Source: Bacteroidales bacterium (lineage in GTDB: Bacteria > Bacteroidota > Bacteroidia > Bacteroidales > UBA932). Taken from it: a stretch of 64,000 nt of DNA. The DNA is taken from contig JAGBVU010000005.1 of the NCBI GenBank assembly GCA_017630155.1, positions 80,342 through 144,341 of the forward strand, read 5' to 3'. A program made the position numbers and the translations under genes. Of the stretch, positions 52,374 through 60,437 are shown piece by piece (position 1 is the stretch's first letter; each line of letters starts with the position of its first letter). The notes under the pieces were generated by a model. That model was not told where the DNA came from. It saw nothing but the letters and a program-made list of their open reading frames with translations, and did no database searches.

Positions 52374-52402
52374 ATGCGGACCGTCACGGTCCGCATTTTT
52401 TT
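52374..52402 (+). terminator. Terminator of the seven-gene surface operon
   Basis: ATGCGGACCG, loop TCA, CGGTCCGCAT, then seven Ts: a textbook intrinsic terminator, 20 bases after the last stop. Confidence 0.9.
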
Positions 52403-52431
52403 GTCAATACTGAAAAATGGCAAAATTTTTT

Positions 52432-52439
52432 TATTTTTG
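52432..52439 (+). promoter_or_regulatory. Probable -7 box for the small-protein / fimbrillin-like unit
   Basis: TATTTTTG, 42 bases before the small gene's ATG at 52482 and just after the operon terminator, so the two units are transcribed separately. Confidence 0.5.
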
Positions 52440-52481
52440 TAAAGGTACACGGCTGTATTAACAATCTAAAATTTAATCTTT

Positions 52482-52637
52482 ATGGAACGGAAAGCTTTTT
52501 ATGTCAAGCCGACAGCGGATATTTACGCTGTGGAAATTGAGTCTTTAATATGCTCAAGTCTCGGTTATGGTGATGAGGGAAATGCGGGAGATAACCATTT
52601 TTCAAATGATGAACTTGAAAACGGATGGGATTTTTAA
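52482..52637 (+). CDS. 51-residue small protein, coupled to the fimbrillin-like gene
   Basis: ATG 52482 to TAA 52635-52637, starting MERKAFYVKPTADIYAVEIE and ending in an acidic segment with DNHFSNDELENGWDF. It is too short for most gene callers. The TAA is separated by one base (TAATATG) from the ATG of the next gene, a classic coupling signal. Similar short proteins with a Tyr-x-x-Pro start and acidic end occur beside surface-lipoprotein genes in Bacteroidales, from memory; I know no function. There is no signal peptide. Confidence 0.72.
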   Translation: MERKAFYVKPTADIYAVEIESLICSSLGYGDEGNAGDNHFSNDELENGWDF

Positions 52638-52638
52638 T

Positions 52639-54447
52639 ATGAGAAAGCTTGTATATATGGTTTCAGCAGTCATTGTGTCAGTGATGCTGAACGGGTGTCG
52701 CTCCCAATGGGATGATATTGATATAAATGAAGGAAAAAGTACCCATACACTTACGGTCAATGCTTATTCCGGTGACCAGACTAAAGTCTCAATAGAGGCT
52801 CTCCCCGGAGATGCCGGTTATATGGTGGGTTGGGATGTGGGTGATGCTCTGTTTTTGTACGAGTATGCCAATGATGAAATAGGGATATATTCATCTTCAG
52901 AGCTGGCAGAGGGTGATATTGTTGACGGAAAGGCCTCTTTCTCTTTTGAGATAGAAGATAAGGTGGCAGGTTCTTTTGATTATATAGCAGCATATCCTTG
53001 GGGTAATCCAAGATATGATCTTTGGGAAAATGGAGAGGATGTTGCCTATACCAGATGGGCAAACCTTTTCGATTATACAGGGGAATATGTCCAGCCTCAC
53101 TTGTTTGTGGATTTGCAGTTCCCCAATCCCCAGACTCCTACTGCAGACAGTTATGATCCTAATGCAGATTTGTTAATCTCCAAACAGATTACATCACCTG
53201 CGCAGCTTTCCGGTGAGGTAATGTTCAGCTTTGCCAGAGTGGGTGCTATAGTGAAGGTCACATTGAAGGGGCTTACAGATTATGAGGGGAAAAGCATTAC
53301 AAATGCAGCCTTTCTGTCAGGTGAATCCTATAAGGGATTCTCCATTGTTACGTACGACCCTGTTTTACAAAAATTGGCTTGCGATCCTACGGCTGAAACT
53401 GGGATGCCGATGAATCGTATTGAATTTGAGCCACAGGATTTGATTGTCAAGGGGGATGGAACTGCAGACTTGTGGATGAGAATCCCGGCAGGAACCATTT
53501 CAGATTGGTTCAAGGTAGAGCTTACTGTAAAGATAGATGAAGACGAAGAAGTGACCCTGTCAAGATTTGTGGATTTGATCTCGTTGAGGCGCTCACTGGT
53601 CTTTAATGACGGTAAAATGTCAGCTTTTTCTGTAAGTGATTTTGTTCCATCTGTTGTTGAGTTGGTTCCAGAGGTCAATTTTGCTGTTAATGCTGCCAAA
53701 GACGGATTTACAGCGACCTGGAGCGCAGTGGAGAATGCTGTGGGATATAGTTGCTTCCTGACCAATTCATCAGATGTCAGGACAGATGCAGTAGCGACAG
53801 ACAATGGCGATGGTACCTGGGGCGTGCAGATCCTAGGCGGTTTGGCTAAAGATACGTATTACTTGAACATCAAGCCTATTCCTGCAGATGGTTATGGTTT
53901 GATAATTGAAGATTATGGTGTATATGAGGTGAAAGTAGGTGTTCCGTATGTCTGGTATTTATATCATGACAGTTTTGGAAATCCTACATCTTGTGAACCT
54001 GTGGATGGTTATGACGGGGAGTATATAATTCCTGTTGACAGTCCGGGCAAGGTCAGATACAAAGGGGTGAATAGGTATTATGAATATTCTTGGCAGACGC
54101 TTAAGGCAAGCGGACCTTGGTTCTTCTATTCGACTGAACCATTGGAGGAGATCCATTCGATAGAGATATACTCCAAGGATGACAGCCATTATGATTTTAA
54201 GGTATTTGCATCAAGTGAACCTAATGCCCATACAGTGGAGGTGGAAGGGGTCGTTATAGAGACAAGTTATGTGGATGCTGGATCAGGTAGTAATTCCTAC
54301 GAAGCTTACCATAAAAAAGTCAGATATACATTCCCAGAAGGTTATAAATATTATACTTTCTGTGGAGAGAGTGCAGGAATCGTAATGACCTCGCAAGAGT
54401 CATACGTGTACTATTACCAGAGCAATACGACTTCGAGTGGATATTAG
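52639..54447 (+). CDS. Fimbrillin-like lipoprotein with unusual C-terminal domain
   Basis: 602 residues from ATG 52639 (MRKLVYMVSAVIVSVMLNGC); the frame is open upstream but the coupling TAATATG and the lipobox LNGC fix the start. Fimbrillin-like N-terminal region: TVNAYSGDQTKVSIEALPGD, then GWDVGDALFLYEYANDEIG and VMFSFARVGAIVKVTLKGLT. A fibronectin-like domain (VNFAVNAAKDGFTATWSAVE) follows at about 350-440. The last 160 residues (PYVWYLYHDSFGNPTSCEPV onward) match nothing I know. Residues after the lipid Cys (RSQWDDID) are acidic, compatible with surface export. Confidence 0.75.
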   Translation: MRKLVYMVSAVIVSVMLNGCRSQWDDIDINEGKSTHTLTVNAYSGDQTKVSIEALPGDAGYMVGWDVGDALFLYEYANDEIGIYSSSELAEGDIVDGKASFSFEIEDKVAGSFDYIAAYPWGNPRYDLWENGEDVAYTRWANLFDYTGEYVQPHLFVDLQFPNPQTPTADSYDPNADLLISKQITSPAQLSGEVMFSFARVGAIVKVTLKGLTDYEGKSITNAAFLSGESYKGFSIVTYDPVLQKLACDPTAETGMPMNRIEFEPQDLIVKGDGTADLWMRIPAGTISDWFKVELTVKIDEDEEVTLSRFVDLISLRRSLVFNDGKMSAFSVSDFVPSVVELVPEVNFAVNAAKDGFTATWSAVENAVGYSCFLTNSSDVRTDAVATDNGDGTWGVQILGGLAKDTYYLNIKPIPADGYGLIIEDYGVYEVKVGVPYVWYLYHDSFGNPTSCEPVDGYDGEYIIPVDSPGKVRYKGVNRYYEYSWQTLKASGPWFFYSTEPLEEIHSIEIYSKDDSHYDFKVFASSEPNAHTVEVEGVVIETSYVDAGSGSNSYEAYHKKVRYTFPEGYKYYTFCGESAGIVMTSQESYVYYYQSNTTSSGY

Positions 54448-54476
54448 GAATTATTGCTTACTTTTATATATACAGT

Positions 54477-54505
54477 GGGCTGGGAAAAGATGAATTTCCC
54501 AGCCC
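54477..54505. terminator. Hairpin between convergent fimbrillin-like and MATE genes
   Basis: GGGCTGGGAAA and TTTCCCAGCCC form an 11-bp stem with a 7-base loop. The T-run is short, so this may be a bidirectional barrier. Confidence 0.6.
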
Positions 54506-54528
54506 GCGTTGTTTATCTGTAACTGTAC

Positions 54529-55878
54529 TCAGATCCTCTTCTTCTCCCACTTGGCGAAATTCATGTAGAGGTAGCAGACTATACCCAGGAGTGCGCCGTA
54601 CAAAAGTTCCGCTGTCCAGACGAGTTCCACTCTGGTGGTAAGGTGTGTCATCGCCATGACAAAGAGGACATAAATTACCAGAATACCTGTCTCCAGATAG
54701 AGTGCGGCAGAGGTGTTGCCGGTACCGGAAACAGCCTCAAAGTAGGCGTTGCCTATCCCCTGCAGGATGGTCCCGCTGCATACTACCAGGATAGCGGGGA
54801 CCACGAGATGGGCAAACTCCATATCATCGGTAAAGATAGATGCTATCTGTACAGGGAAGATTGATGTCACTGCAACTATAGGGATAGTGCATAGCAGACA
54901 GTTTTTCAAGATTTTCCTGATGGTGGGAAATACCATATCGGAGCGACCTTCCCCTATGATTTTGCTTACCAGAGTATTGGTAGTGGTGGAGAAAGCAAAG
55001 CAGGGGATAATGAGAATCAGATAGATGCTTCTGGTGATCGATGAGATTCCTGTGGCTGTCTCCCCCATTTTCTCTATAAAGATAAAAAAGATGAACCATA
55101 CGCCGAATGAAAAGAGCTTCTGCACCATTGTAGGGGTGGAGATTTTTAGAATTCGTCCCATCAGCTCAGACTCCAGCCTGTATGCTTTGAATATTCCGAA
55201 CTCTCTTTTTCGCAGTGTAATATAGCTGTATGTAGTGAAAAATATGAAAGCCGATATCTCTGCACACAACGATGCCAGTGCTGCTCCACCTATACCCATC
55301 TGAGGAAAGCCGAAGTTTCCGAAGATAAGACAGTAGTCCAGCAATATATTGACAGCAGCCATTATCAGAGTGGAGTATGTAATCACTTTTGTATTGGAAA
55401 TCCCTACATATAGTGCCCTGTACAGGTAGTTGAAACACACGAAGAGAATACCGAACTGTCGGTAACGTATGTATTCTACTGATGCGTCATACAGGTTAGG
55501 CGAATCTATCAGCAGCAGAAGGAGCTGGTCCGAGCAGAAGTACAGAACTGAGAAGAGTATCAGACCCAGAAGGAGTATAAAGAGTGAGCCGTGTTCAAAG
55601 ATGACACCTATCCTCCCGTAATTTTTCTCTCCAAAGCGTCTTGCTACGATAATCTGGATCCCTATCGCAAAACCTGCAGCCACAGTGGTGAAAAGGAGAT
55701 AGAAAAGTCCTGCCAGCATAGAGGCGCCCAATGCTATCACCCCTACATGCCCCAAAAAAGCGGTGTCGGTAAAATTGATTATGGTCTGGGCCATATTCCC
55801 CAACATAATCGGGAGTGCTATACTCCAAATCTCCTTATTTGATATCTGAGCTTTCACCTGAATCTGTGTTTTAACCAA
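54529..55878 (-). CDS. MATE family efflux transporter, no ATG start
   Basis: 449 residues with twelve hydrophobic segments. The N-terminal block SIALPIMLGNMAQTIINFTD and FLGHVGVIALGASMLAGLFY are typical of MATE proteins, which export drugs or toxins in exchange for Na+ or H+. The first possible starts are TTG at 55878 and GTG at 55857; an in-frame stop lies just above and no ATG precedes the first membrane segment. Otherwise the protein is normal. Substrate unknown. It stands alone. Confidence 0.85.
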   Translation of the reverse strand: MVKTQIQVKAQISNKEIWSIALPIMLGNMAQTIINFTDTAFLGHVGVIALGASMLAGLFYLLFTTVAAGFAIGIQIIVARRFGEKNYGRIGVIFEHGSLFILLLGLILFSVLYFCSDQLLLLLIDSPNLYDASVEYIRYRQFGILFVCFNYLYRALYVGISNTKVITYSTLIMAAVNILLDYCLIFGNFGFPQMGIGGAALASLCAEISAFIFFTTYSYITLRKREFGIFKAYRLESELMGRILKISTPTMVQKLFSFGVWFIFFIFIEKMGETATGISSITRSIYLILIIPCFAFSTTTNTLVSKIIGEGRSDMVFPTIRKILKNCLLCTIPIVAVTSIFPVQIASIFTDDMEFAHLVVPAILVVCSGTILQGIGNAYFEAVSGTGNTSAALYLETGILVIYVLFVMAMTHLTTRVELVWTAELLYGALLGIVCYLYMNFAKWEKKRI

Positions 55879-55959
55879 TTGCCGCGCAAGTTACCATATT
55901 TTCACGATAAAGACTGAATAAAGTTTATGCCGCTGTCCCGCTGTATGTGAATATCAGTG

Positions 55960-56112
55960 ATTCGGGGGCGAAAATGGGTGATCTGCCCCCGATGGTGCTG
56001 GGGAATGGCTATTCGGGGGCGAAAATGGGTAATCTGCCCCCGATGATGCTGGGGAATGGATATTCGGGGGCGAAAGTGTGTGATCTGCCCCCGATGATGT
56101 CAGGGGGAATAT
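55960..56112 (+). repeat. Three tandem 51-bp units, each containing a palindrome
   Basis: Units begin at 55960, 56011 and 56062 with ATTCGGGGGCGAAAATGGGT (third has GTGTG). Each contains TCGGGGGC ... GCCCCCGA, 8-bp arms around about 15 bases. The unit length is 17 codons, so an open frame of 65 codons crosses the array, but its repeat sequence looks non-coding. The interval 55879-56327 has no gene; it holds this array and the two palindromes listed next. Confidence 0.9.
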
Positions 56113-56222
56113 CGCTGTGTCGTTTTTTGCTGGTTTTATGACACAATGGTGGCTGGATATGGGCGCACATCAAACGGGCATGAAAAGTGGTGATTCTGTG
56201 CCAGAAGTGGTTGGGAAATGAG

Positions 56223-56258
56223 AAACGGGCACGAAAACGCATTGTTTCGTGCCCGTTT
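56223..56258. repeat. 14-bp perfect inverted repeat
   Basis: AAACGGGCACGAAA, 8-base loop, TTTCGTGCCCGTTT. A degenerate half copy (AAACGGGCATGAAAA) lies at about 56173. It could fold as a long hairpin or bind a dimeric protein. Confidence 0.85.
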
Positions 56259-56268
56259 TGGGGTTCAG

Positions 56269-56322
56269 ATCCCCGAACGGAGTCGGGGATGACATTTCGT
56301 CATTGTCGGCTTGGCCGGCAAT
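56269..56322. repeat. REP-like double palindrome
   Basis: ATCCCCGA ACGGAG TCGGGGAT (56269-56290) followed by ATTGTCGGC TTG GCCGGCAAT (56302-56322). Similar GGGGAT-type palindromes are scattered between genes in Bacteroidales genomes, from memory. It ends 6 bases before the GGGtGRT gene stop and may end that transcript. Confidence 0.65.
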
Positions 56323-56327
56323 CTATA

Positions 56328-57341
56328 TTACTTCGCAAATCCCTGAGCCACATCCACAGCTACAGCTACAGTAGCACCTACCATAGGGTTGTTACCGATG
56401 CCTAGGAAGCCCATCATCTCAACGTGTGCTGGAACTGATGAAGAACCTGCGAACTGAGCGTCTGAGTGCATACGACCCATTGTGTCGGTCATACCGTATG
56501 ATGCAGGACCTGCAGCCATGTTGTCTGGGTGAAGGGTTCTACCTGTACCACCACCTGAAGCTACTGAGAAGTATTTCTTACCAAGCTCCATGCACTCTTT
56601 CTTATAAGTGCCGGCAACTGGGTGCTGGAAGCGGGTAGGGTTGGTAGAGTTACCTGTGATAGATACATCTACACCCTCTTTGTGCATGATAGCTACACCT
56701 TCACGTACGTCGTTTGCGCCGTAGCATTTAACTTTAGCACGAGGACCGTCTGAGTAAGGGATCTCGCGAACCACTTTAAGCTCAGATGTGAAGTAGTCAA
56801 ACTCAGTCTGAACATATGTGAAGCCGTTGATACGAGAGATGATCATAGCGGCATCTTTACCAAGACCGTTAAGGATGCAGCGTAGAGGCTCTTTACGTAC
56901 TTTGTCAGCTTTAGCAGCGATTTTGATAGCACCCTCAGCAGCAGCGAATGACTCGTGACCTGCCAAGAAAGCGAAACATTTGGTCTCCTCTCTAAGAAGA
57001 CGGGCAGCCAAGTTACCGTGGCCAAGACCCACTTTGCGGTCTTCAGCTACAGAACCAGGGATACAGAATGCCTGAAGACCAAGACCGATAGCCTCAGCAG
57101 CGTCAGCAGCATTTGAACAACCTTTTTTGATAGCGATAGCAGCACCCACTACATATGCCCATTTTGCATTTTCGAAGCAGATAGGCTGGGTCTCTTCGCA
57201 AGTTTTGTATGGATCTACACCGTGAGCCTCGCAAATCTGGTTGGCCTCTTCGATGCTCTGGATACCCACTTCATTCAAGGCAGCAAGAATTTTAGCCATT
57301 CTGCGGTCTTGACTCTCAAATTTTACGTCTCTAATTGCCAT
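56328..57341 (-). CDS. GGGtGRT family protein
   Basis: 337 residues, no signal peptide or membrane segment. The name-giving motif SGGGTGRTLHPDNMAAGPAS is near residue 260. It has several conserved cysteines (QPICFENAKW, LRCILNGLGK, TKCFAFLAGH) that could bind a cofactor. The family is found in anaerobic Firmicutes and Bacteroidota beside an iron-sulfur scaffold-like gene, as here (12 bases apart), and has no established function. I infer an iron-sulfur or cysteine-related process. Length and motifs are complete. Confidence 0.85.
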   Translation of the reverse strand: MAIRDVKFESQDRRMAKILAALNEVGIQSIEEANQICEAHGVDPYKTCEETQPICFENAKWAYVVGAAIAIKKGCSNAADAAEAIGLGLQAFCIPGSVAEDRKVGLGHGNLAARLLREETKCFAFLAGHESFAAAEGAIKIAAKADKVRKEPLRCILNGLGKDAAMIISRINGFTYVQTEFDYFTSELKVVREIPYSDGPRAKVKCYGANDVREGVAIMHKEGVDVSITGNSTNPTRFQHPVAGTYKKECMELGKKYFSVASGGGTGRTLHPDNMAAGPASYGMTDTMGRMHSDAQFAGSSSVPAHVEMMGFLGIGNNPMVGATVAVAVDVAQGFAK

Positions 57342-57353
57342 AATAATTCCTCC

Positions 57354-58055
57354 TTATTCGTTACGTGGGTCAATATATTTAACAGCGCCCTGCTCCTCGG
57401 TGAAGCGACCGTAAGTGCCGGTAACTTTCTTAAGAGCCTCGTTAGCGTCTGTACCTTTCTTAACTTCTTCCATAAATTTGCCAAGGTGAACGAACTCGTA
57501 ACCGATAATTTCGTTGTTCTTGTCAAGGGCGATGCGTGAGCAGTAACCCTCAGCCATCTCAAGATAGCGTGGACCTTTGGCAACAGTACCGAACATGGTA
57601 CCTACCTGGCTTCTAAGACCTTTACCAAGGTCCTCAAGACCAGCACCTACAGGAAGACCATCCTCTGAGAAAGCAGATTGGGTACGGCCGTAAACGATCT
57701 GTAGGAAAAGCTCGCGCATAGCGGTGTTGATAGCGTCGCAAACAAGGTCAGTGTTAAGAGCCTCAAGGATAGTTTTGCCAGGGAGAATCTCAGAAGCCAT
57801 AGCAGCTGAGTGGGTCATACCTGAACAACCGATAGTCTCTACAAGAGCTTCCTGGATAACGCCGTCTTTAACATTGAGTGAAAGTTTGCAGGCACCCTGC
57901 TGAGGTGCACACCAACCGATACCGTGAGTGAAACCTGAGATATCTTTGATCTCTTTGCTCTTTACCCATTTGCCCTCTTCTGGGATGGGAGCTGGGCCAT
58001 GATTGGCACCCTGAGCTACGCAGCACATATGCTGCACTTCGTGTGAATAAATCAT
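57354..58055 (-). CDS. Iron-sulfur cluster scaffold-like protein (IscU/NifU N-domain), partner of GGGtGRT
   Basis: 233 residues. The centre resembles an IscU fold: LVETIGCSGMTHSAAMASEI corresponds to the first scaffold cysteine region, and another Cys sits in NTDLVCDAI. Extra cysteines occur in MCCVAQ, IGWCAPQQGAC and YCSRIALD. It is longer than IscU and lacks the canonical cysteine spacing. It is encoded immediately upstream of the GGGtGRT gene in one transcript, a conserved pair. Iron-sulfur binding is likely but not shown. Probably cytoplasmic. Confidence 0.8.
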   Translation of the reverse strand: MIYSHEVQHMCCVAQGANHGPAPIPEEGKWVKSKEIKDISGFTHGIGWCAPQQGACKLSLNVKDGVIQEALVETIGCSGMTHSAAMASEILPGKTILEALNTDLVCDAINTAMRELFLQIVYGRTQSAFSEDGLPVGAGLEDLGKGLRSQVGTMFGTVAKGPRYLEMAEGYCSRIALDKNNEIIGYEFVHLGKFMEEVKKGTDANEALKKVTGTYGRFTEEQGAVKYIDPRNE

Positions 58056-58102
58056 AATTTTATCTATATATAAATTTCATTTATTTGCCTGAAATCAGCC
58101 GA

Positions 58103-58110
58103 CAAAGATA
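58103..58110 (-). promoter_or_regulatory. Probable -7 box for the scaffold-GGGtGRT pair
   Basis: TATCTTTG on the minus strand, 47 bases before the start at 58055. Confidence 0.5.
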
Positions 58111-58119
58111 ATGCCGATT

Positions 58120-58149
58120 TTTGAAAAATCATAAATTACACTACCTTTG
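58120..58149 (+). promoter_or_regulatory. Probable promoter for dipeptidyl peptidase IV
   Basis: TTTG at 58120-58123 and TACCTTTG at 58142-58149 with an 18-base spacer; the ATG is at 58171. Confidence 0.6.
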
Positions 58150-58170
58150 GGTAAAATAGTTTTTATAAGT

Positions 58171-60381
58171 ATGAGAATAGTTTCACTTTTTCTGTCTTTT
58201 CTGCTCCTTTTGTCGGGCTCTGTGACTGTTTCAGCACAGGAATTAACACTTGAAGATATCTATAAAACAAGAAAATATGGCCAGCGTGGAGTGGCTTCAA
58301 TGCGTTGGATGAAGGACAATGTATCCTATTCGACACTTGAGCCAAACCGTGAGGTGGGTGGCCGTGATATAGTGCGCTACGATGTGAAATCGGGACAGAG
58401 AAGTGTGGTGGTTCCGGCATCGGCCCTTATGCACGACGGCAAGGCTGTGCAGATCCACGACTATATATGGTCTGATGACAATGCGAAGATGCTTGTCTAT
58501 ACCAATTCGCGCCGCGTATGGCGTGACAATACCCGTGGTGACTACTGGGTGCTTGACCTTCAGTCAGGTGACTTCCGCCAGCTTGGAAAGGGGCTCGACC
58601 CATCGAGGATGATGTTCGCCAAATTCTCACCGGCTGCAGATAAGGTAGCTTATGTTTACTACAATAATATCTATGTTGAGGATCTTGCCACAGAGGAGAA
58701 GACTCAGCTTACCTTTGATGGCTCGGATGAGATAATCAACGGTAATTTTGACTGGGTATATGAGGAGGAACTCGGTATTCAGGACGGTTTCCGCTGGAGC
58801 CCCGACGGCAAGAGTATCGCCTACTGGCACTCTGATACACGTGGAACAGGTGTCTTCTATATGATAAACAATGTGGACTCTCTCTACTCTTCGGTTATCC
58901 CATTCCCATATCCTAAGGCCGGTACACAGAACTCTGCAGTGAAGGTGGGTGTGGTCGATGTGGCCACTGCGCAGAGCAGATGGTTTGATGTTCCGGGTGA
59001 TCCTCGCAATCACTATCTGGCCCGTATGGATTTTATCCCCAATTCCAATGAAGTGATGATCCAGCAGCTCAACCGTCTGCAGAATACTAACAAGGTGTTT
59101 GTAGGTGATGTGGCTACTATGGAGCTCCGCAATATCTATACAGATACAGACGAGGCATTCCTCAATGTTCACGACAATATCGTTTGGCTTGAGGGTGAGA
59201 AATATTTCACCTGGACCAGTGAGAAGGATGGCTGGAGACACCTCTACAAAGTGTCGCGTGACGGTAAGAGCGAGAGCCTTATCACCAAAGGGGATTTCGA
59301 TGTGATGAGTATCTCATGCATTGACCCTAAGGGTGGGTATGTATACTATATGGCATCACCTTACAGTGCTATCGACAGATATCTTTACAGAAGCCGTCTC
59401 GATGGCAAAGGGGAGGCTGAAAGGGTGACACCTGAGGGTGAAGCGGGCTACCACGGATACAATATCTCCGGCAATGCCCAGTATGCACTCCATACATTCC
59501 AGAATGCGACTACCCCTACTGTATATGAGATGATCTCCATCAAGAAGCATCAGACTATCAAGGTGATGCAGGACAATAAAGCCCTCAAGGAGCGCTATGA
59601 CTCCCTCGGCTTGACCCCTAAGGAGTTCTTCCGCGTGGATATCGGGGAAGCTGTTCTGGATGGTTGGATGATCAAACCAAAGAACTTTGACCCTTCGCAG
59701 AAATACCCTGTGATTTTCCATATCTACGGAGAACCTGCCTCATCGACAGTGCTCAATACCTGGTCAAACAATGATCTGTGGCACCAGTTCCTGGCTCAGC
59801 AGGGTTATATCCTTATGAGCATTGACCCTCGCGGTACCAATATGCCGAAAGGTCGAGAGTGGCGCAAATCCATCTATGGAAAGGTGGGGACAGTGGGCCC
59901 TCAGGACCACGCGGAGGCTGTGCAGATAGTCCTCTCGCAATACTCATTCCTCGATCCTTCAAGAGTAGGTATCTGGGGATGGAGCGGCGGTGGCTCTTCA
60001 ACCCAGCACGCCCTTTTCAAATACCCTGAGATCTACAAGACAGGTATTGCGGTAGCGGGTGTATCTATGCAGAATCTCTACGATACTATCTACCAGGAGA
60101 GATATATGGGACTTCCTCAGACCAACCCTGAGGGATTCTATAACGGTTCGCCACTCAATTTTGCAAAGAATCTTCAGGGCAACCTCTTCCTTATCCACGG
60201 TACAGGTGATGACAATGTCCACTACCAATGCCACGAGATGCTTGTAAATGAGCTCATCAAGCACAATAAGATGTTCTCTATGATGTCATACCCTATGAGG
60301 GCTCACGGTATCTATGAAGGGGAGAATACCACATTCCACCTTTATCAGACAATGCTCAATTACTGGCTCGAAAATCTTTAA
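58171..60381 (+). CDS. Dipeptidyl peptidase IV (S9 family)
   Basis: 736 residues from ATG 58171 (MRIVSLFLSFLLLLSGSVTV); the frame is open from 58147 inside the promoter. A signal peptide (cleavage near SAQ), a beta-propeller (about 30-480) with the N-terminal Glu pair in NFDWVYEEELGIQD, then the hydrolase domain. Catalytic Ser in WGWSGGGSST, Asp in GTGDDNVHYQ, His in RAHGIYEGEN. It removes X-Pro or X-Ala dipeptides in the periplasm or at the surface. Full length. Single gene. Confidence 0.93.
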   Translation: MRIVSLFLSFLLLLSGSVTVSAQELTLEDIYKTRKYGQRGVASMRWMKDNVSYSTLEPNREVGGRDIVRYDVKSGQRSVVVPASALMHDGKAVQIHDYIWSDDNAKMLVYTNSRRVWRDNTRGDYWVLDLQSGDFRQLGKGLDPSRMMFAKFSPAADKVAYVYYNNIYVEDLATEEKTQLTFDGSDEIINGNFDWVYEEELGIQDGFRWSPDGKSIAYWHSDTRGTGVFYMINNVDSLYSSVIPFPYPKAGTQNSAVKVGVVDVATAQSRWFDVPGDPRNHYLARMDFIPNSNEVMIQQLNRLQNTNKVFVGDVATMELRNIYTDTDEAFLNVHDNIVWLEGEKYFTWTSEKDGWRHLYKVSRDGKSESLITKGDFDVMSISCIDPKGGYVYYMASPYSAIDRYLYRSRLDGKGEAERVTPEGEAGYHGYNISGNAQYALHTFQNATTPTVYEMISIKKHQTIKVMQDNKALKERYDSLGLTPKEFFRVDIGEAVLDGWMIKPKNFDPSQKYPVIFHIYGEPASSTVLNTWSNNDLWHQFLAQQGYILMSIDPRGTNMPKGREWRKSIYGKVGTVGPQDHAEAVQIVLSQYSFLDPSRVGIWGWSGGGSSTQHALFKYPEIYKTGIAVAGVSMQNLYDTIYQERYMGLPQTNPEGFYNGSPLNFAKNLQGNLFLIHGTGDDNVHYQCHEMLVNELIKHNKMFSMMSYPMRAHGIYEGENTTFHLYQTMLNYWLENL

Positions 60382-60413
60382 TTTGGAAGACTCACAATTA
60401 GTGGCTTACTTTG
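60382..60413 (+). promoter_or_regulatory. Possible promoter for the CNNM/CBS gene
   Basis: TTTG at 60382-60385 and TTACTTTG at 60406-60413 with a 20-base spacer; the -7 box differs from TAnnTTTG at its second base. The ATG is at 60438. Confidence 0.45.
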
Positions 60414-60437
60414 CAGTTTACTATTGATTGAAATATA

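Noticed and set aside
55960..56112. Three evenly spaced 51-bp repeats as a possible CRISPR array
   Set aside because: The units are contiguous with no unique spacers between them, contain a palindrome each and have no cas genes nearby. They are simple tandem repeats.
55947..56141. Open frame of 65 codons crossing the tandem repeats as a repeat protein
   Set aside because: It is explained by the 51-bp unit being divisible by three; no ribosome start context, promoter or family, and the mirror strand is equally open.
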